DNA from: JAWVFM01 sp963739355
GTDB taxonomy: Bacteria; Actinomycetota; Thermoleophilia; Solirubrobacterales; 70-9
Assembly (NCBI GenBank): GCA_963739355.1
Contig: CAVUAD010000005.1
Coordinates: forward strand, 539,961-603,960
Direction of reading: 5' to 3'
DNA: 64,000 bases
Every line of letters starts with the position of its first letter. Positions within the stretch are counted from its first letter, which is position 1. The notes under the pieces are model-generated. The model saw only the letters and a program-made list of their open reading frames with translations. It searched no databases and was not told the DNA's origin. Position numbers and translations under genes: made by a program. Below, in pieces: positions 25,391-33,593 of this stretch.

Positions 25391-26884
25391 TCACGTGGTG
25401 TAACCGCCGCGGGGCGCCATTGCCAAGGGCTTCGTCCGAGCTGTTACATCCGCCCTGCGCATCGCGGCTTCTCCCGTGCCGGCGAGCTCGTCTATGTCGA
25501 CGCCACGGCGGAGGAGCTTGCGGGTGTAGATGGTCGATGGGCTCAGCAGTCGCCCGAGGCCCTCGGCCACCACCACTGCGATCATCAGCGGCAGGATCAC
25601 CGAGTAATCGCCGGTGAGCTCGAAGACGATGATCACCGCAGTGATCGGCGCTCCCCCGGCGGCGGCGAAGACGGCCCCCATGCCGACGAGCCCGTAGGCG
25701 CCGGGCGGAGCGGTCAGCGACGGAAGCAGATCGTGGGCACCGATGCCGAACGCCGTGCCGAGGGTGGCCCCGATGAAGAGCGCCGGGGCGAAGACGCCGC
25801 CCGAGCCTCCGATGGCCATCGTGAGGCTGGTGGCGATCACTTTTCCCGCCATGAAGAGCAGCAGCAGGCCGACGACGTACTGGCCGGCGATCGAGTTCTG
25901 AAGCACGGAATATCCGACGCCGTACATCTGCGGTAGGGCCAGGAGCACCACTCCCAGCGCCAGGCCGCCGACTGCGGGGCGAAGCCACTCCGGGCCCCGC
26001 CAGACCCGGTCGGCAAAGTCCTCGAAGCGATAGAGGACACTCACGAAGGTGATGGCGACTACGGCTGCGGCGATCCCAAGAACGCCGTAGAGCGGGTATT
26101 CGAAGCCGGAGACGACATGGAAATGCGGGAGGCGGAGGAAGGCGTGGTCGCCGAATGCGATCCGCCCGACTGCAGTGGCCGTCACCGAGCTGAGAACCAC
26201 GATTCCGAACGCTCGGGCCTGAAAGTCTCGGAGGATGAGCTCGAGGGCGAAGAAGACTCCGGCGATCGGCGCGTTGAATGTGGCCGAGATTCCGCCGGCG
26301 GCGCCGCAGGCCACCAGCAGACGCCGAGTTTCCGGCGTCACCTCGGTCAGCTGGCCGGCGATCGAGCCCAGGGCGGAGCCAATTTGGGTGATCGGACCCT
26401 CGCGGCCCACCGAACCGCCGGAAGCGATGCAGACCGCCGACGCAACGCTCTTGATGAACGGCACTCGAGCCCGAATGCGTCCTTCGTTGCCGGCGACGGC
26501 CAGCATCACCTCTGGGACGCCATGGCCTCGGGCCTCGGGCGCGAACCTGGCAACGAGGGGCCCGTAGAACAACCCGCCGACGATCGGCGCCACGATCACG
26601 AACGCGACCCCGAGCCAGGGAATGTGGGGGTTGGCCGCGTACCCGGCGGCGCTGAAGTCGTGGTGGCCGGTGAAGAGCTCGGTGCCCGCGACGATCAAAG
26701 CTCGAAAAACGATCGCTCCGAGCCCGGCGCCGACCCCAATGAACAAGGACAGCCCGATCAGGCCGCGGCCGGAGGCCACCAGGCTCCAGATTGGGTGCGC
26801 GCGCAGGGCTCGCACCCGCGTTTGCACCCCAGCAAAGCTCACGATCCGAGCCGGATCCGCGCCCTGGTCCCGACTGCGTCTCAT
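25391..26884 (-). CDS. CLC-family chloride channel/transporter
   Basis: A 497-residue CLC protein with about ten or more hydrophobic segments. Selectivity-filter motifs: GHGVPE (usually GSGIP, so the chloride-coordinating Ser position is His), GREGP with the gating glutamate, and GGVFAPALFIGA with a Phe-x-Pro filter. The internal proton glutamate position after FNAPIAGVFFALE appears to be Leu, as in channel-type rather than exchanger-type CLCs; this is from alignment by eye. No CBS domains follow. ATG at 26884 is chosen because the upstream extension to 26953 overlaps the divergent regulator without helping the fold. Confidence 0.88.
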   Translation of the reverse strand: MRRSRDQGADPARIVSFAGVQTRVRALRAHPIWSLVASGRGLIGLSLFIGVGAGLGAIVFRALIVAGTELFTGHHDFSAAGYAANPHIPWLGVAFVIVAPIVGGLFYGPLVARFAPEARGHGVPEVMLAVAGNEGRIRARVPFIKSVASAVCIASGGSVGREGPITQIGSALGSIAGQLTEVTPETRRLLVACGAAGGISATFNAPIAGVFFALELILRDFQARAFGIVVLSSVTATAVGRIAFGDHAFLRLPHFHVVSGFEYPLYGVLGIAAAVVAITFVSVLYRFEDFADRVWRGPEWLRPAVGGLALGVVLLALPQMYGVGYSVLQNSIAGQYVVGLLLLFMAGKVIATSLTMAIGGSGGVFAPALFIGATLGTAFGIGAHDLLPSLTAPPGAYGLVGMGAVFAAAGGAPITAVIIVFELTGDYSVILPLMIAVVVAEGLGRLLSPSTIYTRKLLRRGVDIDELAGTGEAAMRRADVTARTKPLAMAPRGGYTT

Positions 26885-27033
26885 CAGGTGAACGTAGGGG
26901 CCGGTGGGAGTCGGCTGCGCCGGTTTCCCGCACCAGCGTAAGGGCTCTGACAATCTTCTCGGTGGCCTTCGCCGAGGAGACCACGATTACGGAATGCTCG
27001 CTTCCTCCCCGGCGACGAGCGATACCCAGCCCT

Positions 27034-27786
27034 GTGAAGTCGATCGACCCCCAAGAGAGCGCCTCCACGCGGCCCGCGACGCCGACCGTCCGCCTGCTCG
27101 TCGAAGATCCGGACCTCGCGACGAAGCTCGAGCCGGCGAGGGAGATCCTCGCCGAACGCGCCTGTCTGGCCCGCGCTCGGGCGCTTTCGCCGGGCGCATG
27201 GGAGCCCGAATCCGAGCCCGCGGCGGAGGGTGGATTCGGCCTGTTCGTGCTCGCGGGGATTCTGTGCAGGCGAGTCGGAAGCAGCAAGCATTACGGCGCC
27301 GAGCTCATCGGTCCAGGCGATCTCCTGCGCCCATGGGAGCGAATCGCTGACTGGGGGAGCGTCCCGCGGGCGACGAGTTGGAACGTGATCACCCAGGCGC
27401 GGGTCGCCGTGCTGGACGAGGAGTTCAGCAGGCGCGCCGCGCCATTTCCCGAAATCGCCGCGGCCCTGACTGGCCGGGCCCTGCTGCGGTCGCGCTACCT
27501 GGCGCTCTCGATCGCCATCGTCAGTGAGCGCCGTGTCGAGACGAGGCTCCACATGCTGTTCTGGCATTTGGCCGATCGCTTCGGGCGAGTGCGTGGAGAT
27601 TCGGTGGTGATCGAGGTGCCCCTCACCCATGCTCTTCTCAGCGAGCTCACCGCCGCCCGCCGTCCCTCCGTGACCAAGGCGCTGATCGGCCTGCGGGAGC
27701 GAGGAATCCTGCGCCGCGAAAAGAGAGCCTGGGTATTGCAGGGGACGCCGCCCGGCCAGTACCGGGAGCTGGCGGATGCGTCCTAG
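27034..27786 (+). CDS. Crp/Fnr-family transcriptional regulator, second copy
   Basis: A 250-residue paralogue of the regulator at 3031-3759. It has a degenerate cyclic-nucleotide-binding beta-roll (GAELIGPGDLLRPWERIADW), a dimer helix with LHMLFWHLADRFGRV, and a winged helix with LTHALLSELTAARRPSVTKALIGLRERGILRREK. GTG at 27034 is the most likely start; no strong ribosome site is seen and the frame extends upstream. It diverges from the CLC operon, which may be a target. Confidence 0.8.
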   Translation: MKSIDPQESASTRPATPTVRLLVEDPDLATKLEPAREILAERACLARARALSPGAWEPESEPAAEGGFGLFVLAGILCRRVGSSKHYGAELIGPGDLLRPWERIADWGSVPRATSWNVITQARVAVLDEEFSRRAAPFPEIAAALTGRALLRSRYLALSIAIVSERRVETRLHMLFWHLADRFGRVRGDSVVIEVPLTHALLSELTAARRPSVTKALIGLRERGILRREKRAWVLQGTPPGQYRELADAS

Positions 27787-27854
27787 CGGTCGGCGGCTCT
27801 TCGCTGCGCGTTGTTCCGGCTTGGGGGCCGGCGCAGACGGGTATCCCAAGCGAT

Positions 27855-28220
27855 ATGCACCCCGCTGAAGAGCTTCTGCGACTCGAGCGCGAGGGGTGGG
27901 AGGCGTTATCGACCAGCCCCGAGGCGGCCGTTCGCTTCTACGCCCAGAATCTGGCCGCAAGCGTCCTGATGCTGCTCCCAGGCGGCATCGTGCTCGACGA
28001 ACGAGCGGAGGCCGTCGAATCGATGGGCGGCTCCCCGTGGGCGTCGTTTGAGCTCTCTGGCGAGCGTGTTCTCGACCTTGGCGACGGGGCCGCTGTCGTC
28101 GCCTACCGTGCAACCGCCCAACGCGACGGCGGCCAGCCCTACACCGCGCTCTTCAACAGCACCTACGTTCGCGAAGACGGGGCGTGGCGACTCGCCGTCC
28201 ACCAACAGACCCCGGTCTGA
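27855..28220 (+). CDS. NTF2-like/SnoaL-type small protein
   Basis: A 121-residue cone-shaped alpha+beta fold by pattern: LLRLEREGWEALSTSPEAAVRFYAQNL, then VVAYRATAQRDGGQPYTALFNSTYVREDGAWRLAVHQQTPV at the end, typical of the DUF4440/SnoaL-like group. Function is not predictable from the sequence. Confidence 0.78.
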   Translation: MHPAEELLRLEREGWEALSTSPEAAVRFYAQNLAASVLMLLPGGIVLDERAEAVESMGGSPWASFELSGERVLDLGDGAAVVAYRATAQRDGGQPYTALFNSTYVREDGAWRLAVHQQTPV

Positions 28221-28419
28221 ATGCGGGACGAGCGGGGCCGCCGGCAGCTCCGTAGTCCAGCCTGGCATTGGCGGTCTCGCCACTGGAGGGGGGTCTGACT
28301 CCGTGGTTGCGATCGAGCTGTCACTTCACTGACAAATCCACGCCCACCGCCAAACGGCATTGTTCGCGTGCTCACCGCCGCCCTTGGCGAACCGCCGGTG
28401 GTCTCCTAGGGTCGCCGAC

Positions 28420-28518
28420 ATGTCGAAAGGGCTCCTCCTCGCAGCCGGACTGGTAGCAATCGACCTCCTGCTCGCCGTCGAGGCCTACCTCGCCTGGCGT
28501 GATTACCGTCGCCGCTGA
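28420..28518 (+). CDS. 32-residue single-helix membrane peptide
   Basis: ATG at 28420 to TGA 28518 encodes a peptide that is almost entirely one hydrophobic helix (LLLAAGLVAIDLLLAVEAYLAW) with a basic RDYRRR tail. It ends 2 bases before the GTG of the STAS gene, suggesting coupling. Too short for family assignment; possibly real. Confidence 0.4.
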   Translation: MSKGLLLAAGLVAIDLLLAVEAYLAWRDYRRR

Positions 28519-28520
28519 CG

Positions 28521-28859
28521 GTGGATGTCGCAACCAGTCAGTTCGATTGCGGCGGTCTGACCCTTGCTGCTTCACGCGACGCTGGGACCGCGATCTTCGA
28601 GCTCGCGGGTGAGCTCGAGCTCGCGAACAGCGCGATCGTGACCCAGGTGCTCGAGCGGCTCGAGCGGTCCGGCACGCCGATCTTGATCGACCTGAGCCAA
28701 CTCGAATTCATCGACTCGTCCGGCATCGCCGTTCTGTGTCACGCGCTTCGGCGGGCGAACCACGACCAGCGCGAGCTGCAGTTTCGACGCGGTCCCAAGG
28801 TTGTCGAGCGTGTATTCGAGCTCACAGGGCTCGGCGAGCTGATGGCGTTCGTCGACTAG
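28521..28859 (+). CDS. STAS-domain anti-sigma factor antagonist
   Basis: A 112-residue single STAS domain. ELAGELELANSAIVTQVLERLE, then PILIDLSQLEFIDSSGIAVLCHALR with the phosphorylatable Ser in IDSSG, then the C-terminal helix VERVFELTGLGELMAFVD. In the RsbV/SpoIIAA scheme such proteins bind an anti-sigma kinase and free a SigB/F-type sigma factor, of which one is at 14802. GTG at 28521 is the start. A 142-bp stretch of this gene is duplicated at 34494-34635. Confidence 0.85.
   Translation: MDVATSQFDCGGLTLAASRDAGTAIFELAGELELANSAIVTQVLERLERSGTPILIDLSQLEFIDSSGIAVLCHALRRANHDQRELQFRRGPKVVERVFELTGLGELMAFVD
28547..28688 (+). repeat. Left copy of a 142-bp direct repeat (within the STAS gene)
   Basis: This segment matches 34494-34635 in the same orientation with about 8 mismatches by eye (about 94% identity). 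The two copies enclose 5.8 kb that carries the DUF4062-NACHT gene and two membrane-protein genes. Confidence 0.88.
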
Positions 28860-29185
28860 GGGGCATCGCAGCTGTGCCTGGATGTGCAGACGCGCACGCC
28901 TCCACCGGCCCCGTCGCCCAGATGGATCAGCCCACTCAGCACCTCCTGGTTCGCGGCGACCTTCGAGACGGCGAATCCGGCTGCCGCGACGGCGTGGATC
29001 GTTCGCTGATCGGCTACTGCCGCGTGGAGCCGGGCGCTTGGCGTCGCAAACGTCCCGGCAGGACAGCAACCGCCTCGAAGGCCGTGGCCTCATCGATCCG
29101 CGCCACGGGGCCGAGCTCCGCACGGAAGTCGCCCGATACGACCTCGTCCGCCTGCGAGCACCCTCGTCCGACCTTAGACTCGGGC
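28860..29185. other. 326-base gap, no gene recognised
   Basis: Frames are open on both strands here but their products are low-complexity Arg/Ser/Ala strings with no domain. A TTAGACT box 5 bases before the ATG of the NACHT gene is a possible -10 for leaderless or near-leaderless transcription. Confidence 0.4.
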
Positions 29186-30361
29186 ATGGTGAGAGACGAA
29201 GCGATCGGCACCGGGGGGAGCGGGGGAGGTTCCGATTCGCTGTCGCCGCAGCAGGAGCGCGCCCTCCGGCTATTCGTCTCGTCGACCTTCCGGGACATGG
29301 CTGCCGACCGCAACCACCTGATCCGGCACGTGTTCCCAGCGCTACGGCGTCTCTGCGAGAAGCGAGGAGTCGTATGGAGCGAGGTCGACCTGCGCTGGGG
29401 CGTCACCGACGAGCAGGCGGCTGAGGGGCGGGTTCTGCCGATCTGCCTCTCCCAGATCGACCGCTGCCGCCCCTTCTTCATCGGGCTGCTCGGCGAGCGG
29501 TTCGGCTGGATTCCAGACGAGATTCCGCAGGACCTCATCGAGCGCTACCCATGGCTGGCCTCAGAAGCAGGGCGCTCGGTGACCGAGATCGAGTTCGAGA
29601 GCGGCGCTTTGTCGCAGCCGGCTGCGGACACCCAGGCGTTCTTTTACCTGCGAGATCCCGCGTACACGGCGCGTGCTGGGGCGGAGGCGCCTGAGGAGTT
29701 CGACGAGCGAGCCACTGGTCTTCCCGACGCAGAAGAGCGAGCCGGTCGCCTCGAAGGTCTGAAGCGCAGGATCTCGGCGTCCGGCTATCCGGTGCGCCCC
29801 GACTATCGCGACCCCGAGCACCTCGGCGAGCTCGTGCTGGAAGACCTCACGAAAACGATCGACAGTCTCTTCCCCGAGGACGGGGCGAATCCGTTGCTGA
29901 CCACTCGAGCCCAGCACGAGGCGCTGCTCGCCGCACGCACGTCGGTTTACGTCGCGCGGCCGGAGCACTTCGAGGCGCTTGACGACTTCGTCGAGAGCGG
30001 CGCCGCACCGGCATTTGCTGTGCTCGGACCCTCGGGATTCGGAAAGTCGTCGCTGCTCGCAAGCTGGGCGGCCCACCACCGGAAGCGGTGCCCGGACGAC
30101 CTCACGATCGTTCATTTCGTCGGCTGCTCTCAGGTGAGCGCGGATCCCGAGCTGCTGTTGCGGCGGTTGACCGCCGAGCTCGCGGCGGAGGCCGGCGTCA
30201 GCGCGGATTCGGATCTTCAGGGCGTGGACGAGATCCGGGCGGAGTTCGCAAGGGTGCTCGGGGCAGCGGCGAGCGAGCGACGTGTGGTCTTGGTGATCGA
30301 CGGTCTGAATCAGCTCGTGGATCGGCCCGGCGCCCGAGACCTGGCGTTCCTCCCCCGGTGA
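29186..30361 (+). CDS. DUF4062-NACHT STAND-type NTPase, N-terminal part (frame breaks at 30358)
   Basis: This 391-residue part opens with a DUF4062 domain: LFVSSTFRDMAADRNHLI (about residues 29-46), WSEVDLRWGVTDEQAAEG, ICLSQIDRCRPFFIGLLGERFGW and SVTEIEFESGA. A P-loop NTPase follows: Walker A GPSGFGKSS near residue 283 and Walker B VVLVIDGLNQL near 367-377. The frame ends in TGA just after LAFLPR, between Walker B and sensor 1, and the ATPase continues in the -1 frame (next entry). The 3620-base span of both parts is one base short of in-frame. DUF4062-NACHT proteins (TEP1/NPHP3-like) are NLR-like signal-transduction ATPases; in bacteria such STAND proteins often act in phage defence or programmed death, which here is inference. 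Confidence 0.82.
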   Translation: MVRDEAIGTGGSGGGSDSLSPQQERALRLFVSSTFRDMAADRNHLIRHVFPALRRLCEKRGVVWSEVDLRWGVTDEQAAEGRVLPICLSQIDRCRPFFIGLLGERFGWIPDEIPQDLIERYPWLASEAGRSVTEIEFESGALSQPAADTQAFFYLRDPAYTARAGAEAPEEFDERATGLPDAEERAGRLEGLKRRISASGYPVRPDYRDPEHLGELVLEDLTKTIDSLFPEDGANPLLTTRAQHEALLAARTSVYVARPEHFEALDDFVESGAAPAFAVLGPSGFGKSSLLASWAAHHRKRCPDDLTIVHFVGCSQVSADPELLLRRLTAELAAEAGVSADSDLQGVDEIRAEFARVLGAAASERRVVLVIDGLNQLVDRPGARDLAFLPR

Positions 30362-32805
30362 TGCCGGACGGGGCCCGTCTGATCGTGTCCACCCTCGCCG
30401 GCCCCGTCGAGGACTCGGTCCGGCGGCTCGGATGGAGCGCAGCATCGCTCACGGTCGGCGGCCTCGAAGTGGCCGAGCGGGCTCGACTCATCCAGCTCTA
30501 TCTGGGGCATCACGCGAAGGAGCTCAGCGCCGCCAGGGCGGAGCGGATCGCGGCCCATCCGGCGTCGGCCAGCCCGATGTACCTGCGCACCCTGCTCGAC
30601 GAGCTCCGCATCTGGGGCGACCATGAGGGGCTCGACCGCCGGATCGAAGAGCTCCTCGCCGCCGGCTCCGTCGAAGCCCTGTTCGACCTCGTCCTCGCCC
30701 GCTTCGAGCGTGACTACGAGTCGATGCGGCCAGGTCTGGTCTCCGAGTCGTTCGGCCTCCTATGGGCATCGCGCTCAGGGCTTGCGGAGCCGGTCCTGCT
30801 CGACCTGCTGGGAACGGCGGAGGATCCCCTCCCCGGCGCCGCATGGTCGCCCCTGCTCGTCGGCGCGGCAGACATCCTGCTCGATCGCGGCGGCCTTGTG
30901 GGCCTGAGCCACTCGTTCGTCGCTGACGCGGTCGAGTCTCGATACCTGCGCGACGCGGAAGCCAAGCGGCGCGCTCGCCTTCGGATCGCGGATTACATGA
31001 TCGGCCGTGGTCCGGCCGACCAGTCGCTTCTGGAGGGCCCGTGGCAGCTCGCGGAGGCAGGAGAGTGGGACCGGCTCGCGGAGTTGATCGGCTCACCGGA
31101 GTGGCTTGAGCCAATGCACCGCGAGCGACAGGAGGATCTTCAGCGCCTGTGGACGAGGGTCGAGGCAGCGAGCCACCACAGGGCTGCGGCGCTCCTGGGC
31201 AAGCCTCCGCCCGAAGACGCGGACCGCAGGCGCCTCGAAGAGGCTCTGGTTTCCGCCGAGGTCCTCCGCGGGAGGGACGAGTTGACCGCCGCCGCCGGGG
31301 TATTGACGGCGATCGTCGGCAATCCAGGCGCCGAACAGGTGCCTCGCGTGCTCGTGTCCGCGTTGGTTGGGCTCGCCGAGGTCAAGCGCCTCAGCGGCGA
31401 CGGGGCGGAGGTGCTGCCGCTGCTCGAGCGCCACGACGCGATCGCGGAGAAGCTCGACGACGGCGCCGGCCTCCAAGAGTCGCTGGGGCTGAGGGCGGGT
31501 CTGCTCCACACACAGGGACGCCGCGACGAGGCCCTGGAGCTGTTTGCTCGGCAATGGGAGCTCGCGGAGAAGGCGGGTGACAAGCGAGCCCTCATCCCGC
31601 TGATGATCGGCCGGAGCCGGCGAGATGCAGCCGAGGGCAAGGTCGACGAGGCGCTCGAGGGCTTTCTCGCCGCTGAGCGGCTGGCTCGGGAGCTCAGCGA
31701 TGCGCATCTGGTCGCGCTCAGCCTGGGCGCTCAGGGTGACTGGTTCCTCGAAAGGCAGGACTGCGCGCGCGCCCTCGAGCTGTTCCAGGCCAAGGAGAAG
31801 ACGTGCGCGGATCTCGGAGATCGGATCGGCCGCCAAGAGGCGCTAGGCGATCAAGCCTCGGCGTTGGCCGCGATGGGCTCGTTCGAGGACGCCTGGGCCC
31901 TCTTGAACCAGCAGGAGCGAATCTGCCGCGAGACTCGCTATCTGGCCGGCCTCGCGGCCACCCTGAACGCGAAGGGAGGGATCGCGTTCGAGATGGGGGA
32001 CGTGAAGCTCGCTTGGGATCTCCAGATCGAGTCCGGCGAGGTTTACCGCGAGCTTCGCGACCTCGGGGGCTTCGCGGGCGCCCTTACCTCGCGCGCCAAG
32101 GTCCTGGTTGGGCGAGGGCGACTCGATGAGGCAGAGGAGCTGGTCGACCAGGCCGAGCGGATGTATTCGGAGCTCAGGGACCTCGGTGCCTTCGCCTATT
32201 CCCGCCTCGACCGGGCCGGGATCGCGCTCGACCGAGGGGATCCGGTGGCGATCAACCTCTTTCAGGAGGTGGAGACACTGTTTCGTGAGCTGCGGGACGA
32301 AGGTGGCGTCTCGCACGCCTTGGAGGGGCAGGGAATTCACTGGGCCGAGGCGGGCCGGCCAGACCAGGCACTGATCATGTTCTCCCAGGTCGTGGAGATA
32401 CGACGCAGGATTCGCGACCCCGATGGGCTGTGCCAGGCGCTTGGCAACGAGGTGAACGCGCTTATCGAGCTGAACGGCTTCGAAGCGGCGGACAGTCGCT
32501 CCGTCGAGCAGGAGGAGATCGCGCGGCGGATCGGCGCGCCGGTCGCGCTTGAGTACGCGCTGGGGCTCCGGGCGCGCATCCTCATCGAGAGCGGAGCGAC
32601 GATCGAGGCCGAGCTGAAGCTGGCCGAGGCGTTCGATCTGGCCCGCAGCACGGGCGACGACGCCGAGATGGAACGGCTTACGGAGATTGCGCCGCTCAAC
32701 AACGGCACCCACGAGGCGCGCTATTGCGCGAGCTGTCGCGGCTATCGGATCTTCAGGCGCAGGGCGATGCGCGGCATGCGGTGTGCCAACTGCGGCGGCG
32801 AGTAG
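30361..32805 (+). CDS. DUF4062-NACHT protein, C-terminal part: sensor 1, winged helix, TPR-like repeats, zinc ribbon
   Basis: This 814-residue continuation begins MPDGARLIVSTLAG, the sensor-1 strand expected right after the Walker B of the previous entry. A helical lid and winged-helix region follow, then long TPR-like helical repeats over about residues 290-770 (for example AGLLHTQGRRDEALELFARQ, QASALAAMGSFEDAWALLNQ, AKVLVGRGRLDEAEELVDQA). It ends in a zinc ribbon, CASC-x15-CANC. The repeats are the usual ligand-sensing part of STAND proteins. The TGATG overlap could allow re-initiation, but splitting the ATPase fold makes a frameshift or a one-base sequence deletion more likely than two proteins. 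Confidence 0.82.
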   Translation: MPDGARLIVSTLAGPVEDSVRRLGWSAASLTVGGLEVAERARLIQLYLGHHAKELSAARAERIAAHPASASPMYLRTLLDELRIWGDHEGLDRRIEELLAAGSVEALFDLVLARFERDYESMRPGLVSESFGLLWASRSGLAEPVLLDLLGTAEDPLPGAAWSPLLVGAADILLDRGGLVGLSHSFVADAVESRYLRDAEAKRRARLRIADYMIGRGPADQSLLEGPWQLAEAGEWDRLAELIGSPEWLEPMHRERQEDLQRLWTRVEAASHHRAAALLGKPPPEDADRRRLEEALVSAEVLRGRDELTAAAGVLTAIVGNPGAEQVPRVLVSALVGLAEVKRLSGDGAEVLPLLERHDAIAEKLDDGAGLQESLGLRAGLLHTQGRRDEALELFARQWELAEKAGDKRALIPLMIGRSRRDAAEGKVDEALEGFLAAERLARELSDAHLVALSLGAQGDWFLERQDCARALELFQAKEKTCADLGDRIGRQEALGDQASALAAMGSFEDAWALLNQQERICRETRYLAGLAATLNAKGGIAFEMGDVKLAWDLQIESGEVYRELRDLGGFAGALTSRAKVLVGRGRLDEAEELVDQAERMYSELRDLGAFAYSRLDRAGIALDRGDPVAINLFQEVETLFRELRDEGGVSHALEGQGIHWAEAGRPDQALIMFSQVVEIRRRIRDPDGLCQALGNEVNALIELNGFEAADSRSVEQEEIARRIGAPVALEYALGLRARILIESGATIEAELKLAEAFDLARSTGDDAEMERLTEIAPLNNGTHEARYCASCRGYRIFRRRAMRGMRCANCGGE

Positions 32806-32806
32806 G

Positions 32807-33262
32807 TCACACCCGGCTCCCCCGGCCCGCGCCTTTCGAGGCACGCCACTCCGCCCAGGCGTCCCGGATCGGCAGGACGCAGCCGGCGAGGACCCCGGGG
32901 GGGCTAGCGCCTGTCTGGTCGGCCCGGCGCGAGTACTTCCGGCGCCAGTAGAAGCTGGCCGGGAGGGTCATCGCGACGAAGACAAAGATCGCCCCGATGT
33001 TTCCCACAAGGGCCGCAGCTACCGCCATCAGGAGCCAAAATACCTGCCACGCTCCGACCAGGAGCAACCCGAGGCGAGCCTTCGGCATCGCGGCCTCTGA
33101 GACGACCTCCTTGCGCCCCGGTGCGGCGGGAAGCTCTTCGTTGGTGATCGCAACGGGGGGAGGTGAGGCGGGAGGGATCGGGCGATCCCGAGGGGGTGAG
33201 CTGTCCTGTCCAGGCAGCGCCTCTCGCATCGTCGGCAGCTCCCTTGAGTCTGGGTCCTCCAT
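32807..33262 (-). CDS. Two-helix membrane protein with Pro-rich N-terminus, unknown
   Basis: A 151-residue protein. The first half is hydrophilic and Pro-rich; the second has two adjacent hydrophobic helices (LGLLLVGAWQVFWLLMAVAAALVG and IGAIFVFVAMTLPASFYW) and a basic tail. ATG at 33262 is chosen because GGGAGG lies just upstream (3 bases from the start). It converges on the NACHT gene with a 1-base gap. Confidence 0.65.
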   Translation of the reverse strand: MEDPDSRELPTMREALPGQDSSPPRDRPIPPASPPPVAITNEELPAAPGRKEVVSEAAMPKARLGLLLVGAWQVFWLLMAVAAALVGNIGAIFVFVAMTLPASFYWRRKYSRRADQTGASPPGVLAGCVLPIRDAWAEWRASKGAGRGSRV

Positions 33263-33593
33263 GTCCTCCCTTTCCGTCGCGGGAGCCAACCCTACTCCGC
33301 GTGCCCCGAAGCTCGGATATGTAGACGCCGCGGGCGCATGAATCTGAGCGCGGTAGGGTGCATGGTGGGGATGGGGACCCGCAATAGAGGAGGGCATAGG
33401 CATGAGCGACTTCGATGCTGCAACGTAGTGGCGTAACCGAAGCGTAGAACTCCGGGGCGATCGACCACTCTAGCCGAGGTAGGGGCTGAAGCGAGCATCA
33501 ACAGCGCCGAGTGGCAGGACACGCACAGTCGGCAGGAGAGGCTGATGGGGCAAAGCCGGCACCGCGGGCTATTCCGCCCCAGCCGGTCCGGGC
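33263..33593. other. 331-base gap, no supported gene
   Basis: Only an 8-residue open frame with a good GGAGGG site (ATG at 33402) stands out (MSDFDAAT). It could be a leader peptide or the start of a lost gene. Nothing else is recognised. Confidence 0.3.

Noticed and set aside
28281..28300. A further copy of the GGGGTCAGACCCC palindrome near 28.29 kb
   Set aside because: It reads GGGGTCTGACTCC and keeps only part of the 32-bp unit, so similarity may be chance.
30350..30361. Programmed -1 frameshifting as the explanation of the NACHT split
   Set aside because: There is a C run but no convincing slippery heptamer or downstream pseudoknot that I can see, and other genes in the window show similar isolated indels.
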